A DNA stretch of 47,048 bases from Methanobrevibacter sp. (GTDB lineage: Archaea; Methanobacteriota; Methanobacteria; Methanobacteriales; Methanobacteriaceae). The notes below the pieces were generated by a model, which was given only the letters and a program-made list of their open reading frames with translations, had not been told where the DNA came from and did not search any database. A program made the translations under genes and the position numbers. Of the stretch, positions 8,209 through 17,314 are shown piece by piece (the first letter of the stretch is position 1; each line of letters starts with the position of its first letter). The DNA lies in assembly GCA_030539935.1 (NCBI GenBank), contig JAUNXF010000001.1, positions 1 through 47,048 of the forward strand, written 5' to 3'.

Positions 8209-8346
8209 CTAATTTATTGTTTTAAATTCTTTCATTTTACGCATTTTGACACTGCAGATTACAATGTTTTCATCTCCATAATCCCAGTAATAAGGAGGAT
8301 GATTCGGATTATTGAATACACAATTAATACAAGGACTTTTATTCAT
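8209..8346 (-). CDS. Small 45-aa CxxC protein
   Basis: ORF starting MNKSPCINCVFNN and ending KEFKTIN, overlapping the stop of the upstream adhesin gene. Cys residues in CINC plus a later ICS could bind a metal. It fills an otherwise empty gap between tail and lysis genes and stops just before the endopeptidase. Function is unknown. Confidence 0.5.
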   Translation of the reverse strand: MNKSPCINCVFNNPNHPPYYWDYGDENIVICSVKMRKMKEFKTIN

Positions 8347-9262
8347 TTATTACCCACTCGATTTGACCATACCAAGCAGTTGTGTTGATTGCAGAGCCAG
8401 TTGTGGATTTTAAACTGATTGTACCATTCTCTGAATTGACAATCCATATGACTCTGTCATTCTGTTGATATGTGTTCACAATTGGTCTGAAATCGTATGC
8501 ATATGCTTGTCCTCCGAACTGCTTCCAGGAGGTAGGAGCATTACTACTCCATCCTTTTAATATGAGTATCCCATGATCTGCATTTCTTCCAATTTGCCAT
8601 GTTGTTTCGTTTTGAGTCCATCTCCAACCTTCCACATTTACTTGACAGTGAGTTTCATTTACAGAATAATCTATTATCCCCCAACTAGTGCAAGTAGTAG
8701 TGAAAGTGACAACCCCATTAGCGTTCGTTATACCGGAATTTAACGAAGAACCGTTCCTATACAATGTAACTGGTTGATATGGTATTGGGTTTCCAACCTT
8801 ATCAATTAAGGTAGCAGTCAATGTGACAGACCCATCAATGTTAACATTATAGCTAGAAGCCTCAAGTTTAACATTATAATCATTTATCAAGGAAACTTTC
8901 TCCTCGGAGGAATCATAGAAATAGAAATGATCAAGAACAATGAAAACAGTATCATCATCATACCCTAAACTTTGACCAACAGAAACTATGCACTCTTCCA
9001 CCCCATTATCGCTTAGCCAACCTTCATAAGTTAAACCAAGATTAACCAACATATTTTGAACTTCTGTTTCCAAATCAACTATATCTACTGTATCTCGTAG
9101 TTGATTAGTACACCCAGTTTTCATATAGATTTCTTCAGCAACATCATCAATCCTTGTATCAATAGCATTAATAGCAGAGTTCATCTCAGTAGTGAGAGGA
9201 TACCATTGATGCATTACATTTTTAAAATTTACCAATACTTCCTCATTATTATTATCAGTCAA
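8339..9262 (-). CDS. Tail adhesin with Ig-like domain
   Basis: Protein of 307 residues with a TTG start and a GGGATGA ribosome binding site. It has an acidic, helical N-terminus (about residues 1-125). An Ig-like (Big_1-type) domain follows, with VTLTATLIDKVGNPIPYQPV and GITNANGVVTFTT, the same style as Methanobrevibacter adhesin-like proteins. A Trp-rich beta domain closes it (WRWTQNETTWQIGRN...WYGQIEWV). It is the most distal tail gene. Likely a virion-surface protein for host recognition. Confidence 0.65.
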   Translation of the reverse strand: MTDNNNEEVLVNFKNVMHQWYPLTTEMNSAINAIDTRIDDVAEEIYMKTGCTNQLRDTVDIVDLETEVQNMLVNLGLTYEGWLSDNGVEECIVSVGQSLGYDDDTVFIVLDHFYFYDSSEEKVSLINDYNVKLEASSYNVNIDGSVTLTATLIDKVGNPIPYQPVTLYRNGSSLNSGITNANGVVTFTTTCTSWGIIDYSVNETHCQVNVEGWRWTQNETTWQIGRNADHGILILKGWSSNAPTSWKQFGGQAYAYDFRPIVNTYQQNDRVIWIVNSENGTISLKSTTGSAINTTAWYGQIEWVINE

Positions 9263-9282
9263 TTAAATCATCCCTAAAAATA

Positions 9283-9843
9283 CTAAGATGGGTAAGTGAC
9301 ATACAAATTCCCTGCACTATCTACACGGAAAGTTGCATAATCACCTTTATCCCCTTTATCTCCTTTATCTCCTTTTGCACCATCAGCACCATTAGTACCA
9401 TTAGTGCCATCAGCACCATCAGTTACTGTAAATGTAGAGAAAGTACCATCAGTCAGTAGGATTTTATATGTTCTAGTACGCCCTACTGTGGACTCTAATG
9501 TAACACTAGATATACCTACTCCTTGAACTCCTTGAATACCTTGTACTCCTTGAGGCCCTTGAATACCAGTAGCACCACTGAGGTCAGTTATAAAAGTAAA
9601 ATTTGATGATCCTTTAACATACAATTTTGCATTGTCTGCATCTTCAACATTGCTTACAATCATTACAAACTTCCCCTCTGGAACGTTTGCTTTATCCGCA
9701 TTCATTGCAGAAACTGTAGCATAAGTAGTATAGATTGAAAAGGGATCTCCTTTTTCACCTTGTACTCCTTGAGGCCCTTGGGCCCCTGTATCTCCTTTAT
9801 CTCCTTTTGGTCCTTTAATATTGCCTAATAACTCTTCTGTCAT
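9283..9843 (-). CDS. Collagen-like tail fibre protein
   Basis: Protein of 186 residues. Gly-X-Y runs at both ends (GPKGDKGDTGAQGPQG near the start; GADGTNGTNGADGAKGDKG near the end) should form collagen-type triple helices, which is common in phage tail fibres. Between them is a small globular domain (about residues 35-90). The C-terminus (DSAGNLYVTYPS) resembles that of the next gene upstream in the operon (DEEGNLYVNYP), which suggests a shared assembly tag. Probably a trimeric fibre segment. Confidence 0.75.
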   Translation of the reverse strand: MTEELLGNIKGPKGDKGDTGAQGPQGVQGEKGDPFSIYTTYATVSAMNADKANVPEGKFVMIVSNVEDADNAKLYVKGSSNFTFITDLSGATGIQGPQGVQGIQGVQGVGISSVTLESTVGRTRTYKILLTDGTFSTFTVTDGADGTNGTNGADGAKGDKGDKGDKGDYATFRVDSAGNLYVTYPS

Positions 9844-9871
9844 ATGATCTCTCCTTTAAATTGTTTCTTTT

Positions 9872-10423
9872 TTATGGGTAATTCACATATAGATTCCCTT
9901 CTTCATCTAAATGGAATGAAGGGATCAACTCTTTAATTTGTTCTTCAATATCCACAAGTAACATCAATTCTGCTATAACCTTCCCTGCAGAGTAACATCG
10001 AAGATATCCATCCTCATATACAATATCATCAATCTTAGTTTGCAATCTATCAAAAATATCAACAAATACATCCTTACTCATTAATTCTGCCGTGGGACTA
10101 ATACGAGTAGTATAACCTGAAGGCACAAGAAGTATAGTGAGTTCAGAGGAAGTGATTAAATCACCCCCATAGACACTTATTCTAAAATTAGTTCCCTTTA
10201 ATGCTTCATTAGGAACAACACAGCGGCAATCATTACCTGTTCCTAAATAACTGACATAGGACTTCCCCCAACTATCTTTAAAAATAGCGAATTTCTCATT
10301 ATTATCCCAATCAACAGTTTTAAATTTAAAATTACAGAAAACATAATTTTTACTTTTATTTACAAGAATGTTTTCATCTTGTCTTGATAATACTTGATTG
10401 TTTATTTCAAAGTTTAAATCCAC
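9872..10423 (-). CDS. Tail fibre/baseplate protein with shared C-terminal motif
   Basis: Protein of 183 residues with a GTG start and GAGGTTATT before it. It begins MDLNFEINNQVLSRQ, is rich in beta strands, and ends HLDEEGNLYVNYP, like the collagen-like protein encoded next. The N-terminal half is of the kind seen in upper-baseplate or fibre-anchor proteins; I cannot name a family. Part of the receptor-binding end of the tail. Confidence 0.55.
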   Translation of the reverse strand: MDLNFEINNQVLSRQDENILVNKSKNYVFCNFKFKTVDWDNNEKFAIFKDSWGKSYVSYLGTGNDCRCVVPNEALKGTNFRISVYGGDLITSSELTILLVPSGYTTRISPTAELMSKDVFVDIFDRLQTKIDDIVYEDGYLRCYSAGKVIAELMLLVDIEEQIKELIPSFHLDEEGNLYVNYP

Positions 10424-10473
10424 AATAACCTCACCTCTATCCTTATTGAAAATTAATCTGTCCCAGAAAAATT

Positions 10474-11277
10474 TTAAAATTTATAGAAAAATCCTGCATG
10501 AACATTAATCTTATTGAATTTTGTCAAAGAAGACATTTTTATAGAACCATCAGTTTCAATAAATAAAGTAACATCACCACGATACAATGAAGAAATAGTT
10601 CTTTTTATAGGCTGATAAGCAGCAGGTATGGTATTAGCTCCATGCAACTGTTTTCCCGTTGACGTGGACGAAGAAAACCCTGCATATTCACTGCGACCAT
10701 AAGTAAAGTATGCTATCCTTAAAAATTCATTGACATAGATTGTTGCATATGAATTACAAGTGACTTTTTTCCAAGTACTGATTTGACTTTGAAGTGTTGT
10801 TATAGCATCATTCAATAGTTTTCCTTGATAAGCGGATAATGCTTCCCCACTAACAAAACTGTTCTTGGAAACATTATTGATTGTTTTGCAATGACCATAT
10901 AATGTTTCGGAGCCTATCCCATTTTGAGTGTTTACTGAAGCATGGTTCTCTAATGCATAAGTGTCATTATGGTCATGTCCTTCTTTAGAAAAGTGGTCGC
11001 TTTGGAAACCATTTAATTGGGTTGCATTTATACTTACTAATTCATCAGTATTTTCTAAGAGATCATCAAGAGTTTCGCCCTTTAAAGGACTGCCTTGTTT
11101 AAATTGAACATAATCTTCACCAAGTGAGTCTAACTTTTCTGCCAATTCATTAAATTGTGTTTGGTCAGTTAGTTGAAGAGTATCTATTCTTTCACCATCG
11201 CTACCGATTACAATAAATTCAACTCCAGAAAGATGACCGTTATCTTCATATAACATTTTAACATCATAATTCACCAT
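10474..11277 (-). CDS. Tail fibre protein
   Basis: Protein of 267 residues. Its middle has typical fibre phrases: TQLNGFQSDHFSKEGHDHND (about residues 87-106) and a stretch with FVSGEALSAYQGKLLND, found in many phage fibres. The C-terminal third is beta-rich and probably the tip. AAGGTGTGA precedes the ATG. Likely receptor binding. Confidence 0.7.
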   Translation of the reverse strand: MVNYDVKMLYEDNGHLSGVEFIVIGSDGERIDTLQLTDQTQFNELAEKLDSLGEDYVQFKQGSPLKGETLDDLLENTDELVSINATQLNGFQSDHFSKEGHDHNDTYALENHASVNTQNGIGSETLYGHCKTINNVSKNSFVSGEALSAYQGKLLNDAITTLQSQISTWKKVTCNSYATIYVNEFLRIAYFTYGRSEYAGFSSSTSTGKQLHGANTIPAAYQPIKRTISSLYRGDVTLFIETDGSIKMSSLTKFNKINVHAGFFYKF

Positions 11278-11283
11278 AAATTA

Positions 11284-13737
11284 TCACACCTTATATTCAA
11301 TGTAATTAGGTTTAATATGGACTTGTTTATCCTTGTTAGTTCTTTTTGCATGATATCCGATACTTATTCCAGTATCCTCTAGATTAGGGGTATATACAAC
11401 TTCAACAGTGTCTTTAAGGATTAAAATACTTGATTCATTATCAATGTTGATTACTGGGAAAATTATTTCATTATTATCGTAATCAACCCTATAATCAACA
11501 TCTTCATATAACTCTTCTTCTGAAGAATCTGCATGTATCAATGTTAAGCTGCGAATAGGATCTATCGGAGCACATCTTAATTTCACCCTCCTAGATTCAA
11601 GAGTGTCTTCGTTAACTTCAAAGTTTTCTTTAAAGTAATCCAGAATAAGCGGCATTTCTGCAGATTGAAGATTTTGAATGAATACTGGATTATAGCTTAC
11701 TGATAAACTTCCCACAGGTATTCCTGCTAATATATCATGCCCTGTTTCATTGTAAAAATTAAGAACATCCTCATCATAATCAAAGGCATAGTCATACCAT
11801 TCTCCATAATAACATACAGAAGCGCTGTCCCCGTAAGGTTGCAATAATGCTTCTTTGATAGGATAAGCGGGACTGTTATTGAATTTAAGGCCAGTGTATA
11901 CCTTTTGATTGGAATCATTGTAATGGAAGAATGATAACCCATAGGTAGTTTCTACACCTTCAACTGTTTTAGTGTAAGGTTTAACATAGACATTATGTTG
12001 TCTTAACAGTTCGATTGCATTTGGATTATCTATCAGGTACTGATATCTTACATCAATGTCTTCATCAGTAATTTTATCTTCATCTAAACCTTCAATGAAA
12101 GTATAATCGGATAATTCTAAAGCAGTTATTATTTCGAAATGTTCAGTCAATATTTTATCTTGTATAATCTCAGCTGAGCACTCGGTCGCTGCTTCTTCAT
12201 CAAAAGGAGCATTAATACGACCCCATAAGCTAGCTCCGAGCATTGGAGTTACTTTAGGGTAATAAGGCAATGTTCTCACATACATTTCATTCGGCAATTC
12301 CGTGTTGATAGTTAATCCCAATTTTTCAATATGTGGAGTAATTTCCGGATCATCTGTAGATAATTTTGCACGTAAGAATATTGTCCTAGGATATTCATTA
12401 GTGAGTTCATTACGAGAAAAGGTTATTAAGTTTGTTTTATCGATAGGTTCCCAATCTACTCCATCAATACTGACTTCATAATCCAAATCCATATCAGTTA
12501 CAGAATTAGAGTAACCATAATCACTGGCAGATAATTTGATACTTTTTATAGGATTATCATGTATTGGCTTGAGGTAAAGATAATGAACCTCCTCATTTTT
12601 ACGGCCTTCACTATACTGTCTTATATGACATTGGAAAGCGAAATCTTGGGGTGTTAATTGCCCATATTTATATTCTACTTGAGTATCATTTCGACCATAT
12701 CTTTTCCATGTTCTTCCATTATCCTCTGATAGGAATGCATCTCCTCCACTATATTTGTCTATTGCACAATTACGACCCCAACCGCCTATTCTAGGGCAAT
12801 GTTCCCAATGGCTAAGCGGAGATGATATAACAATAGCATATTTTTCACCAGTATTCACAGGGATTGCTTTATCAAATCTGAAATTCTGAAATCCGGGTGT
12901 TGCTTTTGAAGGACTGTAAATGCAAGTTGCAAGAGCATTATAGTAGCTTCCATTTGGCCAAGCAATATTCTCGTATTGTTTAGGATTTTTTGAAACGGCA
13001 CGTTTCTGTTTTTTATTCCAGTCAGTTTTTTCAACCTTTTTATTTTTTACTTTCCATATTTGAACATAGATTGGTGAAGCCCAGTCAGTATCTTCTCGCC
13101 CGTTAGTTGCCAATTGTAAATCTATGGATTCCAAATATCCATTCACAATATTATTGTTGTTGCTATCTTTAGGAATTGTGAATGTTTGTGCTCGACATAC
13201 TGCAGGTATCTCTATATCTCTCCAATTTTTCAGCCAATCTGGCCTTAATTGATATGCTTTTGATTTGTCAAACCCAACATACCAGAAACTGTTGATTTGA
13301 GTTCCTTGGGAGAAATTTCTGCAATTATAATCTACAGTTGAGGTAGTTTCCATTGGAACAACTGCCCTATGATTAACTGCTCCCCCTTGATCAACATATG
13401 TTTCAAAGCTACAATCTGAATTACCAACATCAACTAATTCCATATCATTAAAGTCAACAACAATATTTTTAGTAGTGACGCTAGAAAATGTTACTTCATT
13501 ATTGCTATTTAGTTGGTATCCCCATGATTGATTATCATCAACAAGGATTGGAGAGAATCTTTTACGGACTGCAGGGGGGCTAAGATATTCAAGAGTTTCA
13601 ACTTGCTGTTTTAAATATTCATCATTCATACAAATTTGTTTCATTAACTGTGCAGTAGCATAATACTGCTCTCCGAAGGATTGTATGCGATTTAAATTTT
13701 TATATTCAGGTTTACATTTTTCAGACAATTTCTTCAC
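11284..13737 (-). CDS. Large tail/baseplate structural protein
   Basis: Protein of 817 residues with a GTG start overlapping the stop of the upstream gene. It begins MKKLSEKCKPEYKNLNRIQ, has beta-rich domains throughout, and many Tyr, Trp and Asn residues. Segments such as ISLDGVDWEP-like (seen as VSIDGVDWEPIDK) resemble carbohydrate- or discoidin-type modules. I cannot name a family. Size and position between baseplate J and the fibres suggest a baseplate periphery or fibre-network protein. Confidence 0.6.
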   Translation of the reverse strand: MKKLSEKCKPEYKNLNRIQSFGEQYYATAQLMKQICMNDEYLKQQVETLEYLSPPAVRKRFSPILVDDNQSWGYQLNSNNEVTFSSVTTKNIVVDFNDMELVDVGNSDCSFETYVDQGGAVNHRAVVPMETTSTVDYNCRNFSQGTQINSFWYVGFDKSKAYQLRPDWLKNWRDIEIPAVCRAQTFTIPKDSNNNNIVNGYLESIDLQLATNGREDTDWASPIYVQIWKVKNKKVEKTDWNKKQKRAVSKNPKQYENIAWPNGSYYNALATCIYSPSKATPGFQNFRFDKAIPVNTGEKYAIVISSPLSHWEHCPRIGGWGRNCAIDKYSGGDAFLSEDNGRTWKRYGRNDTQVEYKYGQLTPQDFAFQCHIRQYSEGRKNEEVHYLYLKPIHDNPIKSIKLSASDYGYSNSVTDMDLDYEVSIDGVDWEPIDKTNLITFSRNELTNEYPRTIFLRAKLSTDDPEITPHIEKLGLTINTELPNEMYVRTLPYYPKVTPMLGASLWGRINAPFDEEAATECSAEIIQDKILTEHFEIITALELSDYTFIEGLDEDKITDEDIDVRYQYLIDNPNAIELLRQHNVYVKPYTKTVEGVETTYGLSFFHYNDSNQKVYTGLKFNNSPAYPIKEALLQPYGDSASVCYYGEWYDYAFDYDEDVLNFYNETGHDILAGIPVGSLSVSYNPVFIQNLQSAEMPLILDYFKENFEVNEDTLESRRVKLRCAPIDPIRSLTLIHADSSEEELYEDVDYRVDYDNNEIIFPVINIDNESSILILKDTVEVVYTPNLEDTGISIGYHAKRTNKDKQVHIKPNYIEYKV

Positions 13738-14423
13738 CTTGTTTGAATTACAATTTCATCATCATTAGGATTTGTATCACGTGTAGTGCGGATATAAAGG
13801 TTTTTGGTTACAATATCATAATAATACGAGCCTTTAATAGATAATAAACTACTGAGGCTATTTACTCTACGGTATCCACTATTTGTATTGTTTTCCAATA
13901 CTCCTATAACTTCATTAGGTTCATATGTGGTGTAAATATTGCTTCCTGCTGTTGCGGGAGCAAAACTATTACATAATGAAGCTGTGGAAAGTTGAAAAAT
14001 ATACTCTATTTCAACATCTCCAATATTGGGAGTTAGAAATTCTTCATCGATTTTCTCATAAGTATCATGTGAAATTAGGATATCGCCATTTGAAACTCCT
14101 ATTTCACTTGTACCTAGAATTTCTGATGATGGGAAATTACATTTTAAAATCAGCTGTTTTTTATCCAGGTCAATGGATTTGACACATCTTTTTCGTGCAG
14201 TTTCATTGCCTAATCGAGAATCCATTTTTTTAGGCCTATTATTCCCGTTTCCTATTAATATAAATGTGATTGGTGTGAATTGGTCATTGATAGCTCGGTT
14301 TAAAAAGAAGGATTCTCCAAAGAGTGTTATTAAGTTATGGTTATGTATGTTTAATGCAGTGTTTAGAAACATTGTTTGAACTGGAATACTTATCGTATAT
14401 TCTCCATGAATATTGAGTTTCAT
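13734..14423 (-). CDS. Unknown tail protein, 229 aa
   Basis: A beta-rich protein starting MKLNIHGEYTISIPV; its ATG overlaps the stop of the preceding gene (ATGA) and its own stop overlaps the next start. No family recognised. By its place among baseplate and fibre genes it is a structural component. Confidence 0.6.
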   Translation of the reverse strand: MKLNIHGEYTISIPVQTMFLNTALNIHNHNLITLFGESFFLNRAINDQFTPITFILIGNGNNRPKKMDSRLGNETARKRCVKSIDLDKKQLILKCNFPSSEILGTSEIGVSNGDILISHDTYEKIDEEFLTPNIGDVEIEYIFQLSTASLCNSFAPATAGSNIYTTYEPNEVIGVLENNTNSGYRRVNSLSSLLSIKGSYYYDIVTKNLYIRTTRDTNPNDDEIVIQTR

Positions 14424-14731
14424 AATATTTTAACCTCTTTATTGTTAATTTTTAATTTTGTTAATAAATGGATTGAATTTTTTCTTGCTAAACTTTCTGG
14501 GTCTAGATTTAAATGTATTATTTTAGACAAGGGCATGAGTTTCTGCAATCTTTTCGTTAGTTTATCTGCATTTTCTATTGGAATGTTTGAGGGTATTCCT
14601 GCATAATCAAAGTATATGTCATAGTTATTTGGGGTCATGTAGGGTTCATGTAAGAAGATTTTGCAAGCTTGCCCCTCTTCGTAACATTCCTCTTTGAGGT
14701 TTGATTCTTCAATAATTTCTTCATCAGACAT
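14420..14731 (-). CDS. Unknown tail protein, 103 aa
   Basis: Small acidic N-terminus (MSDEEIIEES) followed by a mixed alpha/beta segment and a basic C-terminal helix. It lies between the 820-aa adhesin-type protein and the 229-aa protein, coupled to the latter by an ATGA overlap. No function recognised. Confidence 0.55.
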   Translation of the reverse strand: MSDEEIIEESNLKEECYEEGQACKIFLHEPYMTPNNYDIYFDYAGIPSNIPIENADKLTKRLQKLMPLSKIIHLNLDPESLARKNSIHLLTKLKINNKEVKIL

Positions 14732-14745
14732 TAACAGTCACTTCC

Positions 14746-17208
14746 CTAGAAACTTATTTCTCCTATCCTTTCACATTTTAATTTGGCATCCTCAGTCATT
14801 GCAATACTGGTTATTGCTTGACTTAAAACTTCTAAATCTTTGGGGTATAAATACTCTTCATATAATCTCTCATCAGTAATAACAGATTCAAATCTTTTAA
14901 CCTTTATTTCTTCACCTTCAACATAAACATCCAATAAAGCACCATTTAATTGGTTTAATGTGGTTATTTCTGATAATTGTGTTGAGGTGATGCTTAAATT
15001 TCCAGTGTTCACATCAATGCTTATATCTGTTATGATAGTGTTTGTTGGTAAGCTTTGGATGGTTAATTGAGTTTCAATTATCCATTCTTGATTTATTGAA
15101 TGCCCATTAGATCCTATAGTGTATATTATGTATGTTCCCCATGAAGGTTCCCATGTCAAGGTCGCTACACCAGAACTATTTGCAGCCACAGTACCAATAA
15201 CAGATCCATCGCTATCATAAAAATTCACATTAGAATTTGCAGCATTGCCAGTTGAAACTAATTGAATCTCATTTCCCAAACTGACATTCATTGATGTAGG
15301 GTTTTTTGTTAAGTTAATGTTTAAAGTTTCATCGTTTTTTAGGAACTCTGGAACATCTAAAGATATATTTATTACATGGATTCCCTGTTCGTCATTTATT
15401 GAAATCCAATCCCCATATTCTCCTTGGGAATTAGTAGTGAAAGTATGTATTAAGTTATCGTTAAAGTATAATTTTAGTTCAGTGTTTTCAACACCAACTC
15501 CTTCATTATTAGTTAAAGTTCCAGTCACATAAATATGGTCATAAGGATAATAGTTCTGTTTATCCAAATTTAAGGTTAATGTTGCTTCTCCACCATTTAT
15601 TATAACATACACATTATTATTAGAGGAGTTGTTGATGAAATCATGTGATTTAATATATGAAATAGCTCCCCCATACTTAAGGGTTAAATCTATGATTTTT
15701 AAATCATTTTTTGGTGAAACATTGAAGATTTTATTACTTTCTGTAGATGTTAAAACTGCATCACCACATCCCAAGATAGTGCAAGGCCGTTCTATTAAAG
15801 GAATATTGTCTTCACTGACATTCCCTTGGACCACTATAAGGTTTGCAGCTTCTGTGACTTTACCCAATGCTTTATTTATTGTTAGGAAAGGTTCTTCTTT
15901 AGTGCCTTTATTTGCATCATCCCCCATTGAAGACACATACCAGTCAGCATCATTGCAGCCTTTAACTTTTATTAGGGTAATGTCTGTAGTAATTACTTCC
16001 CCGTCTGAAGATTTGAGGATGAATTCAAACATGTTTATATTTTCATCATCTAATTCATCATATGATACCTTATAAAAAGTATCCTTCAAGTTACTTTTAA
16101 GAAGTGTTTTTACATTATTTGGAGTTGTAAGGTATATGTCTATGAGATAGTTATGTTCCAGTGTTTCTGCAAGATTATTAAGCACTTTGAAATAGAATGT
16201 TAGATCTTCCCATTTGCTTGGCCTTGTGGTTATAGGCATTACAATGAAATATTGTCCGAGATCTTCTGTTTTGCTGCAGAACTTGTCTTTATGCTCCCAT
16301 GGCTTTGGTTGCCAGCATTTCACCAATCCTGTTTCTTTGTCAAAGGGGTGTTTCTCCTCATCAAACATTTTAAGGAGTAATCTTTCACGGTTAAGCATTG
16401 TTGCATCCACACCATACAATTTCCATATTTCAAGTACTGGTAATGGTGTGTTATGTAATCGCAGATTGTAATTGATTATGCGGTTCATGTAATAATAGTC
16501 ATCTTCGGTAGTTTTATTATTGAAAGGAGGTTCTGTTGAAGCGTATAATGTTTCATCCACGAGCAGATATGTTTTTCGTGGAATATTGTTTAAAGCCCCT
16601 ATCCTATCGAGACTGTAATCATGATCATAAATATTGTTTTGTGCTATGTCATTTTCTGGGTAACCTTTACTTAGACTGTATTCATCATAAGTTTCAACAT
16701 CCATCCTGAATGTATCAGTTGGTATTATTGGGATTATATAATCATCAGGTATTTCTGTGGAGTTTCCTGTTTCTGATTCATCATCTTCCATATCACTATC
16801 GATTTGCAACTCTGTTTCTTGAATTTCATCTATAATTAAATTAATAGAATCTTCAAGACCATTATTTTCTGTGTTGCCTTCGTATGAATAAATGAATGAG
16901 TTAACATTATCTTCAATATTATATTGTTCAGTATAGATAAGCTTATCATTTTTATATAAACTTACACTTTTTAAGTGAGGATAATTGGCAACAAAATTTA
17001 TCATGTATTTATAAGGTTCATTTTGAACTCTCCAGATAAGTAATCTTTTATCAAGATGAAAACTTTGATAAACCTTGAACAAATCATTCATCATCCCTTG
17101 AAACTGTCTGTTAGTGACATCTTGGGATTTATAAAAATTACTGGTATCCCTTTTATCAAGGAAATATGGGAACTTATTCAATAACTTTCTTAAACTATCC
17201 TTTGTCAT
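14746..17208 (-). CDS. Large tail protein with host-type adhesin domains
   Basis: Protein of 820 residues. The first ~130 residues (KLLNKFPYFLDK...) look like a phage tail-attachment domain and sit where P2-type gpI follows gpJ. A middle region leads to DWYVSSMGDDANKGTKEEPF (about residue 435), the start of the parallel beta-helix module typical of Methanobrevibacter adhesin-like proteins. Then come Ig-like units (YVTGTLTNNEGVGVENTELK...GEYGDW; ANSSGVATLTWEPSWGTY). The domain mix suggests that adhesin modules of the host were captured for cell attachment. The start lies one base after the ancestral end of baseplate J. Confidence 0.7.
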   Translation of the reverse strand: MTKDSLRKLLNKFPYFLDKRDTSNFYKSQDVTNRQFQGMMNDLFKVYQSFHLDKRLLIWRVQNEPYKYMINFVANYPHLKSVSLYKNDKLIYTEQYNIEDNVNSFIYSYEGNTENNGLEDSINLIIDEIQETELQIDSDMEDDESETGNSTEIPDDYIIPIIPTDTFRMDVETYDEYSLSKGYPENDIAQNNIYDHDYSLDRIGALNNIPRKTYLLVDETLYASTEPPFNNKTTEDDYYYMNRIINYNLRLHNTPLPVLEIWKLYGVDATMLNRERLLLKMFDEEKHPFDKETGLVKCWQPKPWEHKDKFCSKTEDLGQYFIVMPITTRPSKWEDLTFYFKVLNNLAETLEHNYLIDIYLTTPNNVKTLLKSNLKDTFYKVSYDELDDENINMFEFILKSSDGEVITTDITLIKVKGCNDADWYVSSMGDDANKGTKEEPFLTINKALGKVTEAANLIVVQGNVSEDNIPLIERPCTILGCGDAVLTSTESNKIFNVSPKNDLKIIDLTLKYGGAISYIKSHDFINNSSNNNVYVIINGGEATLTLNLDKQNYYPYDHIYVTGTLTNNEGVGVENTELKLYFNDNLIHTFTTNSQGEYGDWISINDEQGIHVINISLDVPEFLKNDETLNINLTKNPTSMNVSLGNEIQLVSTGNAANSNVNFYDSDGSVIGTVAANSSGVATLTWEPSWGTYIIYTIGSNGHSINQEWIIETQLTIQSLPTNTIITDISIDVNTGNLSITSTQLSEITTLNQLNGALLDVYVEGEEIKVKRFESVITDERLYEEYLYPKDLEVLSQAITSIAMTEDAKLKCERIGEISF

Positions 17209-17209
17209 T

Positions 17210-17314
17210 TTATATCATCTCGATAGTTATATTATTGCTTACCCCTTTTTCTTCATCAAGAATAGGCATGTAATCATTAGGATAATTAAAAGTGATATTC
17301 TTCAATTCAGGAAT
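17210..17314 (-). pseudogene. Cut-off C-terminal part of baseplate J
   Basis: After the TAA of the baseplate J gene (17315-17317) the same frame stays open for 34 codons, IPELKNITFNY...NNITIEMI, and ends one base before the next gene. This looks like the natural C-terminus of J, severed by a one-base change to TAA. It could still be made by readthrough. No good start codon or ribosome binding site gives it independent translation. Confidence 0.6.
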
